DNA from: Takakia lepidozioides
Lineage: Eukaryota > Streptophyta > Takakiopsida > Takakiales > Takakiaceae
DNA: 64,000 bases
Direction of reading: 5' to 3'
Assembly (NCBI GenBank): GCA_030704615.1
Contig: CM060732.1
Location: forward strand, 68,245,053-68,309,052
Below the pieces are notes generated by a model. The model did no database searches and was not told the DNA's origin. It saw only the letters and a program-made list of their open reading frames with translations. Made by a program: the position numbers and the translations under genes. Below are positions 11,241 to 24,270 of the stretch, in pieces. The stretch's first letter is position 1. Each line of letters begins with the position of its first letter.

Positions 11241-12454
11241 TCAAATTGAGTACACTTTCCCAGCAGGAGAGCCCAGGATCAAATTGCAAAGAGCATCCAG
11301 GGCCACTCGAATATTAGCAAATGAACCAAAAATATGTATCCTAGTATCAGCAATTACTATTCGAGTGCGTGTTGAGTTCTCAATTGCAAACTTTGTCTTC
11401 CCAGCCTTGCCTGACAGCCTGCCAATTGCCCGTGAGAGGTGCTCTCCCTTCAGGGTTTTCACGTCCTTGATTTCAAAAGACTCCACGTAAAGATCATCCA
11501 GTCGGAGAAGAGCAATAGCATCTTGTACATCAAATCCCAAAATGTAGGCGTGAACAAAGTCAGCACATTTCTGGAGAGCCCCAGCATCAGGGGTGTCTCG
11601 CCGAGTCTTGAGCTCCACTTTGCGCGACTGCCAAAACCCAAGACATCGCACGCGTTAATCAGAAAACAAAGGAGTTCTAGCAGTTACACTGTGTAGGTCC
11701 AGCTTCAACTTTAGGGGCCAGTTAGCTGTGCAGCCATGCAAGGTCTGGACATGTTCAGCCTTCGTGTGTACCGACATTCCCCACCCTCCCTATTACGGTT
11801 CGGTAGATCGATAACTGGCCAATTGTACCTACAAGGTCTGATGGCTCCCCAGATGGCTGTACGAAACTGTATACTTTGATAATCGTAACTTTAGCTTCCA
11901 ACTCTGTGTCCTCATCCCGCCACACTCCCCCCAACCAAACACACACGCCCACCATGGTTGTGGTTTAAGGCTACAGACTGGGGAAAGAACTAATGGGATG
12001 TCTGGTCCACATCATCACTCATCACTCCAAGTGCTGCAGAATTGTTTACTCTGGAAAATCCGGGAGACTCTTACACAGGTCGAGCTCCACATTCAAAACA
12101 CGTCAAACCCGTCAACTTTCCTAGTATCTACCAGCTCACCTTCAGATTCATCCGTATGTCGATTTTCATTTGCTCAAAGATGGGCGTGTAGATATCCATC
12201 CAGTGCTCTTTCAAAGGCGTATAGCGATGCGCAGGAACAAACACCTTTCTGAACTCAAACTTGCCTCCGCTCATTTCGTGAGCTGACAAAGCTCTCAAAA
12301 CTTTGGGCTTGGGTGGCCCGACCACAGCCGGCGACGCGCCCTCTCCATTCTCCCTCAGACTCGTGGTCGCAGCCTCCGCTTCTTGCACCACCATGGGCTC
12401 GGCCCCGCTGTTATCCGCCATGCCACCAGAGAGCTCCGCAGGGCCAGGCGCCAT
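11241..12454 (-). CDS. PNO1: PNO1 (RRP20), 40S ribosome assembly KH protein
   Basis: PNO1 is a KH-domain RNA-binding factor that recruits the NOB1 nuclease to pre-40S particles and helps 20S-to-18S rRNA maturation in nucleus and cytoplasm. Exon 1 is 12140-12454 (ATG at 12454; variable acidic N-terminus, then VPAHRYTPLKEHWMDIYTP). Exon 2 is 11241-11627, joined in phase to give MNLKSRKVELKTR. Family hallmarks follow: ADFVHAYILGFDVQDAIALL, RLDDLYVESFEIKDV, the KH stretch LSRAIGRLSGKAGKTKFAIE, and HIFGSFANIRVALDALCNLI. The model is 233 aa. The frame stops at KVYSI, while the usual C-terminus (VASRLAEKY, stop at 11207-11209) is present two bases out of frame. This is a real late truncation or a sequence error. 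Divergent from the RING gene. Confidence 0.9.
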
Positions 12455-12955
12455 CGCTCAAGAGAAAGAGAAAGACGATGCCAAGGCTCAGTTTAGGGTT
12501 TTGCGTATATACCTTTTTTTTTAAAATCCAAAATAAAATATAAATTTAATTTAAAAAGTTATTAATTATTAAATATATGTGCTTGATGATAGCTACGTCG
12601 GAACATTCGAGAACAGAAACATTCCGTGGACCTCACACAACTCTCAAGCCCTAAACCCTATATTGTGGCTATGGAGTCGAGATGTGAGCGAGACGAGCGC
12701 GCAGCATGCACTTCGCACCGGATCAAGACCTCAAGACGCTGAGATGAGCATCAATTAGAAGCTCTTTTCACATAAGTTTGGTGTATTACATCGGGACAGG
12801 CTGGAAGAACTGCCTCCTTCACCCGGTGGAGGTGTGAGACGGATTGGGAAGAGGAAAGAGGGGATACAGCCCGTTTGCTAACAGGGGAAGAGCAACAGAA
12901 ACTAGAAGTGCGTATCACATCTCAGGTTTGTGTTGTCTCTTTACGAGGAGGAAGG
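12455..12955. promoter_or_regulatory. Shared bidirectional promoter region
   Basis: About 500 bases separate the start codons of divergent PNO1 and the RING ligase gene. An AT-rich core lies at 12510-12580. Telo-box motifs (AAACCCTA type) occur at 12492-12501 on the PNO1 sense strand and at 12653-12660 on the plus strand. In plants telo-boxes are typical of genes for ribosome biogenesis and translation, which fits PNO1. Transcription start sites cannot be placed from sequence alone. Confidence 0.6.
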
Positions 12956-15900
12956 ATGGCGGAGAGAGTAAGCATGAAGAGTGGGAATGGAGGGATGTTG
13001 CAAGGCACAGTGGCAGATCTGCAGAAGCAGTTGCAAAAGAAGCAGACGTTTGAGGCCGCGACGGACCAACTGACCTCGCTTGTGCGTGACCGCTATGCCG
13101 GGGCTTCTCCATCGGATCAGTTACTGGTACGCTTCCTCGAAATTCTTTCAATATGTTGGCCTACCTGTAATTCACCAGTTTAACTGGGGATTCCCCTATT
13201 GTTTGCCATCCTTTTAGTACTCCTCTACTTTTCCATTTTGTTCGTGAGATAGCATGTTGACTTGCACTTCTTGTGATTCGGCAACTAAATGAATTTGGCA
13301 CCAAACAATTGTCCCACAATTTTCTGGCACATGGAATCTTTTTCTAAAACACTGAAATATGTCAACCCTAAGTCTAGTGGAGATCTTGTCAAGGAGGGAA
13401 TTTGACCAAGCAAGATTACACCCTCTCCGAAGTCGCATCAATTCTCTACTATGTGTGTGTCTTGATCTGAAGCTACTGATTATGAGGATCTTTCTGAGCT
13501 GTCAATTGATCGTCAAAAGGGAACTTGTTTGGTGGTTGTTTCACCGATTTTCTCGTAATTGCTTCCTCCAGGTTTTGAAAACCTGTGAGAAAATGATTTG
13601 GCTAATCATCTTCTGGAAGCATCTTGTGGTGTTTGAGATACACATTTAGTGTCAGGTTTACCTTACAGCCTATGTCTGTATGGTGATTAGCAGGCTCATT
13701 CTAATCAGCTCTCAATGTAGATGGCTGCAAAGAATTGCATAGCATTTCATTTGGTTGAAACTTGCTTTCACTTGCATGTTCTGTTATGAGATATGGTCAG
13801 GGAAAAGCAATTTGTCAAGGATTTTTCCCTTGTCTAAAACCCTGCGTTTGGCCGGCAAATTGGGCCAGATGTATGCAGCAGTATGCAGGGTGGCCACGTT
13901 ATTGACAACTAGGTTCACTGCACGTGGCTTTTGGATGGTGGGCCTTAAGTTATTTGAAGCTGCGGCTGCTGTTGTCACGCGATCAGATGAACGCAAGAAC
14001 ATGCTTTCTTGCATTGAAAGGGCTCGTGAGTTCTTGGGAGAGGAGACCCAACGACAGGACAACATTCCCACCACAATGCGCGCCGGCACTAGTAAGTCCT
14101 TTGCTGTCAATATTGTGACGATTTTACTGTGTATGAGAGAGCATGGGGGGGGGGGGGGATCTCTTAGCTGCTTAGCTCAGCAGGCAGACTAACAAATTGT
14201 AACAGAGAGAGATCTATCCTGTCTTTCAAGTGTTTTAGTCTGAAAACAGGCTTCGTTGGTGTTAAATACGTTGTCCTTCCAATGTCTATAAGACAAATTT
14301 GGTCATTTAGCAGAACAAGGTAAGCTTTGCTCCTGACAAGAACGCTGTCGATCCCTACATACTGTACCCTTTCCAGAGTTTATTTTGGGCTCTGCCATAA
14401 GAATATATGCTTGGAAGTGTCCACTCATTACTCTGGCACTCACCTAGTGGTGGCCTGGATCAGGCTAGGGTGGGCTGGCAAATGTATGAGACCCATCGCA
14501 ATTTTTAATGTATTGGAGTCATCACAGTTTTTAAAACCAACAAACTGTTTTCCAGGGCAGATCTTTGCATGCTGCAAAGCACCTTTAGCCTTGTTAAGGT
14601 TTGCATTAACATTTGGTTCTTCTCACCTGCACAGGTTCGGGATTTTTGTTTGAGGGCCAGCTAACAGTGGGCGCTGAACCACCACTCCCGCAATGGCTAC
14701 AAACTCAGAATACACTGGCTGCTCTTTTGAGGGAGAGAGCACGGCAGCAAATGGAAGCAGAGAATGTATCCGCATCTGCACCCACTGAACAAGGTGAGAT
14801 GCTTCTTGGCTTTAAAGTTTGGTGTATTCCTGGAGTGGGGAGTGACGTGGTCTTACGATTCTCTAGGCCGGAAAGAGATGAACTCTTTTCCTTGAGGATG
14901 GTTCCCAAGTTAGATTGCAAATGCCAGCTATGTTGATACCAGTGGTTGGGGTCACTGTGGACTCCCACAAGTATCAGTTGACATCCCAATGGTTGACAAC
15001 GATACCTTGTTTTTCTGGTTCTTACCAGAAGGCAGATTTTCAGTCTGTCATGAAGAAAGCAGTCTGCTTTCCTGCTCTTTTGTCATGCTCCGGTGAGCTG
15101 AGTACTTTGTGACTGATACATTGTCAAACTTTTGAAGTTGAAGGGGCTGAAGTTGGTAACAATCCAGCTCGATCATTGCAGCAACTGAACAATGGGATCC
15201 AGGAGATAATGGACATGGTCAATGCCACGTTTGCGGGCCGTAGCCAGGCCTTGGCTGAGGAGTTTGTCGGGCTTGAGGAGGCCATTCAAGCCACCCTACA
15301 GGTATCTATGAGCTTTTCTAGTCCCTTCTACGAACCTTTTTGCTCCTGTATTGGTGCACGACCATCTTGAGTGGCCTCCAATACGCATTTCAGCAGCTAC
15401 AGAGAGAGATGCCCTTTGAAGACTGTCTGTGGTACCGTTGTTTCCATGGTCCCTGCACCCAGTGTTAACAGCAGAAAGGAGGCAAGTTTAAGGGCCATAA
15501 CACCTGCACAGTGCTCCTTAAGAGGACATAAAGTATTTCCTTCTCTTCCCCACTTCTCACTTGTGAATATAGTGGTGTTTTCTTTTGGCACTAATTCTGC
15601 ACTGCATTCGACCCCCTTTTCCCCGCATAAAACTGCGTTCTCATGCACCACAAAAAGGTACAATGACTGAGCCTATTAGTGGTTCTGAAGAAGCAACTAG
15701 CTGCTGTATTTGACTGTTGTTTATTGGCCTCCAGGAAATTGGAAGCGTGCCACGCGGTCCGCCTCCAGCATCTAAAGAAGAAGTTGCAAAGCTGCCCATT
15801 GTAGAAGTGACACAAGTGGTGTTGGAGAGAGTGGGAGAGGGCACAGAATGTGCAGTGTGCCGGGAGGCTTTGGTGGTGGGTGACTCGATGCAGGAGATGC

Positions 15901-16871
15901 CATGCAAGCATTCATTTCACCCTGATTGCCTCAAGCCCTGGCTGGTCTGTGTGATCTCCTCTTTCCCTATCATAATGTGTTTTACATTTTACTTATTTTG
16001 GTTGTTGCAGTACTTCTTTTCTTCAATATTAGGACATAGAAGTGACTTTTGAGTGACGGGACATGCATGAAAGTACAGAGTGTCACCTTCTGGAAGGCGC
16101 AAAAACAATTTGAGGGTCATGAAATGTTTGGGCCGCTAGAAAAATGGAAATGGAAATGGACCCAGGATAAACCAACTAGAAACACAAATTTCCAGCTGCC
16201 AAGGGAATTTATCCACTCGACCTCATTTTGGCAGCATGTGAAGGACCCTAGTAGAAACAATAGCCTGTTTAGGCAGGATTCGGAATGCAGGCGAGGGAAC
16301 CGGTCTCGAGTGTGAATTGGAATGGAATCTTTGAAAAACTGGAATCCTGTCACCAAATATGCTATGCATGTTGGCTTTTCCCAAGTTGGAAGGGAGGGGG
16401 GAACCTTTGTACAGGCAGTAATGGATCATAACCTTGTCCTTTCAACGTTGGATTATGTGTGTTCCAGAGTTTATGGTTTCTCTTGCATCACGAGTAATAC
16501 CGGAATTTCGCAAATGGGATGCTGTAGGCTGAGAGAGTTTTGGTAGTTCCATGCAGTAACCAGAAAGATGGTCAGTCACTTTGGATAAGTTCCTGCAACG
16601 ACTCGACGTTTGTGCACTCATGAGTGCACAAACGTCGTACAGATGCCTCTCTCTCATATGTGAGTTTTATGTACATGGATGTAGCCATATTCTAACAATT
16701 TCGGAACTTTGACTGTAACAGGACCAGCACAACTCTTGTCCAATTTGCAGATATGAGATGCGCACAGATGACCATGAATACGAGCGCCAAAAGGAGCGAG
16801 ATCTTGAAGCTGAAGAGGAGAGGAAGGGCTACGAAAATGCTGTTCGGGGTGGGGAGTTTATGTACATATAA
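12956..16871 (+). CDS. AIP2: AIP2-like RING-H2 E3 ubiquitin ligase
   Basis: Arabidopsis AIP2 is a RING E3 that ubiquitinates ABI3 in abscisic-acid signalling; this is a family member, and its target is not known. Six exons keep phase: 12956-13126, 13869-14091, 14635-14793, 15138 (or 15144)-15301, 15735-15944, 16722-16871, giving about 358 aa. The N-terminal block is LQKQLQKKQTFEAATDQLTS, then CRVATLLTTRFTARGFW, then FLFEGQLTVGAEPP, each diagnostic of AIP2. The RING-H2 is complete: C278, C281, C296, H298, H301, C304, C315, C318. The tail EEERKGYENAVRGGEFMYI is the AIP2 family ending. An upstream in-frame methionine codon is not evident as better; ATG 12956 suits family length. Introns are 340-780 bases. 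A partial copy of its last exon lies at 9975-10585. Confidence 0.9.
16605..16636. repeat. 32-base perfect palindrome in RING-gene intron 5
   Basis: The sequence is a perfect inverted repeat centred between 16620 and 16621 (half-site GACGTTTGTGCACTCA). It sits about 85 bases before exon 6. The homologous place in the duplicate (about 10105-10140) is only loosely similar and not palindromic. Confidence 0.9.
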
Positions 16872-17171
16872 GATAAACAGTTTTTCATTCATTTTTAAAG
16901 CTGCCCTCATCCCCATTGTTCAGCTTCACTTACATAAGACTACTGGAGGTGGCCAGTCACCAGCGTAAGTTGACTGGTTGTAGTCAGTTCAGATACATTC
17001 TTGGTCGCTTGTACAAAATGGCGCATTGTTAGAAGTGATGACTCAAGGACCGCATACCCTTTTCTCTTGTCCTTTTTCTTGTTTTCTGCTCTTCTGCCCT
17101 TGTGGCTAAGATCACATGAACTGGCTCCAATAGGTACTTTCCAGAGCTGATGGCCTCCTGACTACAGTTGG

Positions 17172-17568
17172 CCATGGATTGTTATGAACAGGTCAGCGCT
17201 ATTTATTGCTTTTTCCTTGCTGGCTAGGCTCTATGCGAGGAAGCCTACTATGTAATAGGTGTGAGAAAGGGTTGTACAGCTCATGCCAAAAACTGGCTGC
17301 AAGCCTAGTTTATTTCCACATGTGATATGGTCCATCACAGTATGAAAGAATATAACACTGGGAGGAAGCAGAGTTGTCTTCCACCACAAACAGTGGTTGG
17401 ACATCAGACTAATGATTTGACTGCAACAAAATTGAGGTCAGTACATCTGGTTGGAAAGTATATTTGGGTATTGTCTATTCATGGCTGAAAGTTGCTCAAT
17501 CCTCTCTGGATTGCCAGTCTAAGGTTCACAAGATATGTGTGTCTAATAATGGGCTGTCAAATTTCTTG
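17172..17568. other. 3' flank of RING gene, non-coding
   Basis: No gene seen. Homology to the upstream duplicate ends at about 17165; beyond this the sequence is unremarkable. Confidence 0.4.
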
Positions 17569-18160
17569 TCATGGTGTAAAGTGTGCATAATAATCACATG
17601 CACCAAGCATACCAATACTTGGAGCAAGTCCTGCAAACCTTGATGAGTATCTGATTGCTGAGAAATGCAATCGAGAAATGTCTGAAGGTGTACAATAGTC
17701 CTTCTCATGATGCAGACAGGGACCTTGTCCTTCAGGTAATGGCCCAGCAAGAGCATCCGTGATACACGGGGTACATCTCATGTCGTGAGATATTATGATC
17801 GCCAGGTCGTCTGCTGACCTGCAGGGATTGGCGGGGTGATCGATGCCGCCAAGTTTGTGTGGAGATCTGTTGTCGAGCACACATACGGCGACCTCACACG
17901 CGACTGGTGTTGGAGCACAAACACTAGGCTCATGAGCTTGTGACATGGCCCAATAGGAACGCTAGCAAGCACCGTCAAAACTCCCCGCTCTTACCATTTG
18001 TGGCTTCCTGCGGAACCGCTTGCATTCTCTTAAGCTGGATTTCACGTTTGCCATCTAACCATGTCATGATTAGAACGTGGCAGCAACTAGAGCACCTTTG
18101 TCTGTTTCTTTCCCATCTCAGAAGCTTCATAGTCTCCACTCCTAGGTTGTCCACCCCCAA
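17569..18160 (-). other. Weak unidentified coding trace
   Basis: On the minus strand, one frame (18160 down to 17975) contains MTWLDGKREIQLKRMQAV followed by a donor-like GGTAAGAG. A second (17946 down to 17569) contains CEVAVCVLDNRSPHKLGGID and NPCRSADDLAIIISHDM. The two could be adjacent exons of one gene. I recognise no family, no start codon is convincing and the ends are not defined, so I do not call a gene. Confidence 0.25.
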
Positions 18161-18249
18161 TTTACTTTCAATGCAGTCTATGAGCCCGCAGTCCGATCAA
18201 GTCCCAACATCTCCTGAAGCGCACTGGGATCTCCTTGGTTGATGGATGG

Positions 18250-19939
18250 GAGGGAAGCATGTCAAGCTTCTTCTCCCCCACATAGGTTTGTTGATAAGTT
18301 CTGATACATCTCCTTTCAGCTGTAGCTGGCACATTTAACTATCCGGGAGGGTTAGAATATGCACCAAGGTAGCCAGAGAGAGAGAGAGAGGGGGGCGGTC
18401 TAACAGAGGCTAAGTTAAATAGATGGATGGGAACGGGGCATGGACGTTCAACGCTGACGGACATCAAGTCAAAGGGGTGCCAGGACTGAGATTCGCGATG
18501 ACAACGCCGTCTGTACGCGAAAAGCCAAGGAAGGCGAAGGGCATCCATCGTGGCAGCCTCGTGGGCTTCATATAAGTGGTAGCCGCGAAGTCCGTGGGCA
18601 AACGATATGGGATATATCGCAGCTGCCCTCATTTATGGAGAAAGGACACCTCGCTGTACATCTGGCTTGGGTGTGGTAGCCCCCTCACCTACATAGGCTT
18701 TATCTTGTCCACTCGGGTTTGCATTCCTCCTTGTAATGGCCCACAAAGGACACTTTGGCATTAACGCTTCAATGCTGCAAGAATAGCAACTCACTCCTGG
18801 TCACTCAAACTATGCGGTGCGTATCATCGATACTGCCATAGGTACTCTCTTGGACTGTGCTCGGTTACTATGCAAATGAGAATGACTCGACCAAATTGAT
18901 GCTTGTTTTAGTGATGAAGGCCCAAGGGTACTTACCATGTAACTAATCGCACCTTCCGTCGTAAGCAGATTAGTATGTTCTAATGTCTATCCCACGTCAC
19001 CGGCGTGTACTTTACTTGCATTTGCCGATTGTTGCGACATGGCATATGCGCTACCAACCAACTGAACTTTCATGGGAACCTCATGTTTTCTTTACTATAT
19101 GACAGTTCGGGACTGAAAGCCTCCACACTCACTGAACGCGAGGGATTGATTATTAGTTACGTGTTGTTTTGACACTCAGCTGAATAATGTCGTCACAAGT
19201 ATTTTGGAAGGAAGTAGGAGAGGATATATCCCATAACGTTTGCCACTAATAGCGCAGCCGAGCAGTATAAGTAGTTAACTCAGCTGTGGAGGGATGGGAA
19301 GACAGACAGCGCAAGGGACGAGCGAGAGCGCGGCGGCGGGGCCGCAGATCACGCGTGGCGCGCGGGCGGCACCAACTCGAGACCGACAACGTGTGGATGG
19401 ATGGATGAATGGTTAGTAGGCATCCATGATCCATCTACCTGCTGCTTCAGTGCTTGTCCGGATGATTTCAAATCGTTGGCGAACTGCAGGGCTGGTCCCC
19501 ACGTGGCACAAGTTCATCTCGCGCCGTGGGCCCATATCCATCCATCTCGCCGACGACGGTTGTAGGATATGTCATCCGTCCATGCCCGAAACTTCAAAGG
19601 TTGGGTTTGTAAGCGGAGACCACAATGCCGTTATATATTTGTGTGTGTTGTTAAACAGCCGGGAAAATGAGTGACCCCTTCCATTCAAACAGGAGTCCCT
19701 TAAGCAAATACAAAGGAATGCATAAAAATAGACTAGAATTGTTGTGGGACTTGGGAATTGACCCATGAAAGTGTGGGGTCAATCTTGTGGTACCCCGGAT
19801 TAATTTGGGTCAAACAGGAAGGAAAGAAGAAGGAAAACAAGGGAAAAGTAACAGAAGGAGAGACTCTCGAGAGATGACTTGTGTGTGGCCTTGGGTGGTG
19901 TGCGAAGATTTTGCGCAGAATGTGTGGGTGATGTGTAAG

Positions 19940-19993
<54 letters not shown>

Positions 19994-21290
19994 AGTAGAT
20001 TAGATTGGAAAAAGATTCTGGGCTTATCAGATCTCGTCCAGTGTTGTTGTTGCCGTGCATGCAATTCTGTTTCCGCTTCTGACAATCGGCCCCCACATGC
20101 CCAGTGATATGCCGGCAGCTTCGCCTCGTTCATCACTTTTCAACTTGCAGGTGCGAAACTGTTCCTTGCACTTCATTCATCAGCAGGCTCCTTCTCCTGG
20201 GAGATGTGGAGAGCTGCGTTGTGGGGCCCCTCCAAGTTCACGAACTTGTCACGAACTTGTTCCTCACCGTCCAACTCATCAAGTACCATTTGTTCCCCTC
20301 CCTTGATCTTCTCCGCCTCTGACAATCCTCCCTCCATGCCCTGTGGACGACTGCCGGAAGCTCACCTGCTTGCTTATCGTGCGGCCGAAGCTGCTCCAGT
20401 CCTTCCACTTCTGAAGTTCTGCGAGGAGGAGAGAGCTCGACAGTTCGAGCTGCTTGTGGGGCCAGGCCAAGGCTTCCAGCATCTAGGCACCTAGACACTT
20501 TTGGACGCTATCTGCTCGGCAGGAGGCAGCTCCTTGATCGTCGCTCTGACCTCATCTCCGCCTTGAGGCTTGGGCTGTGGAATCTGGGAAGCTGATGCGT
20601 CAGGTCATGCGTGAACACTGAAGACGAGCTCTTCACACGAAAGCCCCACTAACTTACTTTGCTGTCTGTCCTTGCCTGCCTGCAATCAAAGCCAAAAAAC
20701 AAAGCCTTCTCAACGCCTGCGGCCCCACACGTCCTCAGATTTCATTCCATACTGCCCGTTCCGCCCGTTCTGCCCGTTCTAATAATAATCCTTTTCGAAT
20801 CATACTGAATCTATGGCTACAATTAACGAAGAGAATAATTCAACTTTCATTAAATTCTACGGGATCCTGCCCAGATACGTAGGTACACCTACGTATTAAC
20901 GACGTATACTATCCACGTGTATCCTCATCCATCCGGTTGCAGCGCACATTTTTGTTGTTGGTCACCAGTGTTCATCCAGCCTCTGTCATGATACTTTCAT
21001 TTACTAGTCATCCATCCAATATAGTAGTTGGGCGAAGCCAGTAGAGTAAAGGCGGGCCGTGTGCCGGAATATTTGTTGTCGGCTGTCGGGACGCATCGGA
21101 CACTTCAATTGGCGGTATGTCGGAGGCGACGATCCGACGTCAGAATAAACGTCAGCGACAGACGGAGTCCGTCAACGTCGGTGATCGTCAGTCGTTTCTG
21201 GCACCCGCGTGTGCTGCCCACTCGCCCACCTGCCCTCCGGTTTCGCCATTATAACAACTTTTGTTTCGATTATAACGATTTTATATTTAC
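18250..21290. other. Non-coding stretch with AG microsatellites
   Basis: No gene is supported. A GA tract lies at 18367-18390 and a longer (AG)n tract at 19947-19992, which generates spurious Leu/Ser-repeat frames. A short inverted repeat with 10-base arms (ATACGTAGGT) lies at 20874-20895. Two loosely similar segments at 20080-20130 and 20320-20370 may be an old duplication. Confidence 0.4.
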
Positions 21291-21570
21291 TTCTAATTCC
21301 AGATATTTCCAAACAGAAAAGTGACCTTCTTCTCAAAGCAAGTTTTGTTTTCTTGGAGGAATCCATGGATGAAGGCAAATAGCGTTATTTACTGCTGCAA
21401 TTAATTTAATTTAAAAATATTTCTATATATTTCCCGAATTTTTCCAAACACAAATCCTTTGTTTCAAAGTAAGTTTTTGTTTTTTGGAGGAATCATACCA
21501 TGAGTTTTACTGACGGAGAGAAATAGCATGTTATTTACTGCTGAAATAAATTTAATTATAAAACATTTTT
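21285..21570. repeat. Direct repeat, two copies of about 130 bases
   Basis: Segments 21292-21410 and 21425-21560 share, in order, a TTTCCAAACA block, a TTTGTTTT-TTGGAGGAATC block, and TTATTTACTGCTG followed by AATTTAATT. The copies are diverged. No coding content is seen. Confidence 0.7.
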
Positions 21571-24080
21571 TGTTCGTGTAAATTTTCACAGTCAGTCAAT
21601 GTGACTCGGACAAAGATGCCCGCCCTGAAAGCAGGGATGCTGCCCATTCGCAGAGCCCATCACGATTCACATCCCACACTAGAGTCCAGTAATAAGCAGG
21701 CTGCTCCGACTAAGTCTGTTGAAGCATTGCATTGCAGCTTTGGGTTCCCCGCATCATCTTCCCAACCTCAGATGCAACCGCAGTTATCCTCAGATGATGA
21801 TTGAAAAAATCACACACAGAGCAGTGGCGGTCGCAGGTGTTGTGTGCATGAAGCAAGAGAGAGAGAGAGAGAGAGAGGGAGAGGGGGATTGGTGATGAGA
21901 GCAAGCCACTTTGCATTTAGTGTCAGGGTCCACCATCCCATGCAAAGGAGGGCTTTCTTCACGTGTCAAAAGACCGGTGGATTGGGCATCTTGACATTTC
22001 CTGCAGACAGGGTACAGACTCCAGAGCGGAGGCTAAGTTACCTGGAGGTGAGATTATGATGAGGCATGGCCCATGCCCTTGCAGATTTGTTTGGTATTAT
22101 TCTACGAGTATTCTACTGGACTGCTGCTGCCAGCAGCAGTCCGACCGCACATCAGCATTCCTCAAGAGAATGTACCGATTTACAAGGTCCGGGCAGAGGG
22201 TGGTACAGCGGCGTGAAGAGTCAGTGAGTCACCGCCTTGTCATTAATCATGCGCCCAATTGCGGAGTCTGCTCGAGAGGTTAAAGTTAGTGCGGTAGTGG
22301 AATATCCAACATACATAATTCAGAATTCCACATTGTCAGGAGTGGTGGCAGACCGCGTAGCATCACATCGCGCAATCACTGCAATGTTTGTGCAACCTGC
22401 CACGTTGAGCCTGTTGACTTACAAGGTAGCATGAGTTAACCAGGTTGGATATTGTTTTAGCACTGTGCATTCCAATATATCATTCTCTATTCTTGTTTTT
22501 CGAGCGGCACGAAAACAGATTGATGCATTGAAAAGTCCGACTAGCAACAAGTTAGGGAGCGTGACCGTATATGTGAAGCACCTCCAAATTAGCATGACCA
22601 CGACGCCCTTTCCGTGATTCTAGCTGAAGGTGATAGTACATCATTCGCTCGCTCTCTTTCTTTAGACTTCCTTCATGGCAAAGTCAGAATGCTCTCATGC
22701 TGTAGAAAGCCTCCGTACCCATCACTGTTTAACTTAGCAACCGTCACCCTTTTCCAAGTTTAGTACGATTCCGGGTTGATCGGACAATGCATGGATTCCA
22801 ACTGCTTTCATCCACATACATGCCCCTTCCCATCCACCCTGGACAGGTGGGGTGAACTCTGCTTTCATGTCAGAGCCCACATGCGACTAGCACAAGGTTC
22901 ACATGATCTGGGTATCAGGGGTTGGACTTGGTTTTATGATAGAGCCCACGAATCGATCTTGCATACTAAAAAGATGTGGTCACACAGACGAAGTGAGTTT
23001 CGTAAGTGCAGACACCTAGATCATGACGACAGCGGTCCCCTCACCACCCATTTCTCAATGAAACAATCTCCGTAAAGTTGCTTGGGATTGGGAGAGATTG
23101 CCATCACTCTACTCACGACTGACACTCTGAAACCAAGTCCGCTTTGGCAACAATATTGTGCGACAGGTCTGTTTGATGCATGTGAGACGACTTGCAGATG
23201 GCCAGATCCAGGACCGGCACGTTTGCTAATGCTCATGAGTTGATGTGTGACCTCCAGCTACCGACAGTCTCCACTCTCTCACCTATCTCTCATGACCCAC
23301 ATCAATCACCTGTGGTAAACTCAAGTTCAACTTCCTCTACTTACTCCTCTACTGCCTGCAATGCTACCAAATTGTTGGATTCTCGCCCCAACTGAAACTG
23401 CTCATAACTCTGGCTCTCATGAGGCGCTCTGTAAAGATGCAAAGTCCTGGTTTCTTCTTTCTCCCTCTCTCGTACACACGCTAATGATTCTCTCTCTCCC
23501 TCGAAACGCAGTCCCAAGCAAAACCCAAGAGCCCTTAAGTGTACTTAAGCAGGGCGAGGCAGTATCGATCATAGGCCACACCAAACTCTGCAGCCCCGCT
23601 CCTTCTCCCTCGCTTTGCGTGGGGCCCTCCCACCCACCTCACTATCTTTTACTCTCCTCTCTTCCCTCTTTTACTCCTCTGCACTTACCATCCAGTTACC
23701 TGTTTAGTAACCTATATTAATTTTCTCCAATATCACTTTCTTTTGTTTGCTTTTCTTCTCTTCTTTTTCTTTTTATTTTTTCCCCTTTCTTTCCTTTGTT
23801 CTTCTCTCTACTATTTACTACGGTGAAGTTGTATATACCGAGGTTTACAGCTTGATCATTATTTTTATTTTTTTGCTGAAAATGTAATCAATTATTTTAC
23901 GAAACAAATTATTCTTATATCCATGACATACTTATCTGTGAACGTACTGTATCATCTCATATTTACTCTCATTTTTAGATTGTTTAAATGGAACCACCCA
24001 AGTGAGGCCGCTTAAAACAGGAGAAAATAACCTCTTTCAAAGCAGCCTAGCAACCGCCCATAGGAAAGGAGAGAAAATTA
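21571..24080. other. Non-coding stretch
   Basis: No gene recognised. A GA tract lies at 21855-21885. The part from 23440 to 23810 is strongly pyrimidine-rich on the plus strand. Frames in this stretch are short and without family motifs. Confidence 0.4.
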
Positions 24081-24081
24081 T

Positions 24082-24270
24082 ACCATACCTGTCCAGGTAG
24101 CAGGATTTGAGCCCAGAATCACCTGGGTTCCACTCTGTGCACTATCCAACCAACTGGTGGAATTACCTATATTTATAGAAAAACAGTAATTTAAATAAAT
24201 AAGATAATTTACCTTAAGGGACGGGCCTCCCTGGATCCCAGGTGTTTCCCTTGTTGTAGTATAGAGAATA
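24082..24270 (-). mobile_element. tRNA-derived SINE-like sequence
   Basis: The minus strand contains a tRNA-like segment at 24085-24165: a D-arm/A-box-like AGTTGGTTGGATAGTGC, then 30-odd bases later a B-box-like GGCTCAAATCC. This spacing is that of an internal RNA polymerase III promoter. It lacks a full tRNA fold, as expected for a SINE head. Its 5' and 3' limits are approximate. Confidence 0.5.

Noticed and set aside
19800-20136. Ser/Leu-repeat minus-strand frames
   Set aside because: They translate the AG microsatellite at 19947-19992.
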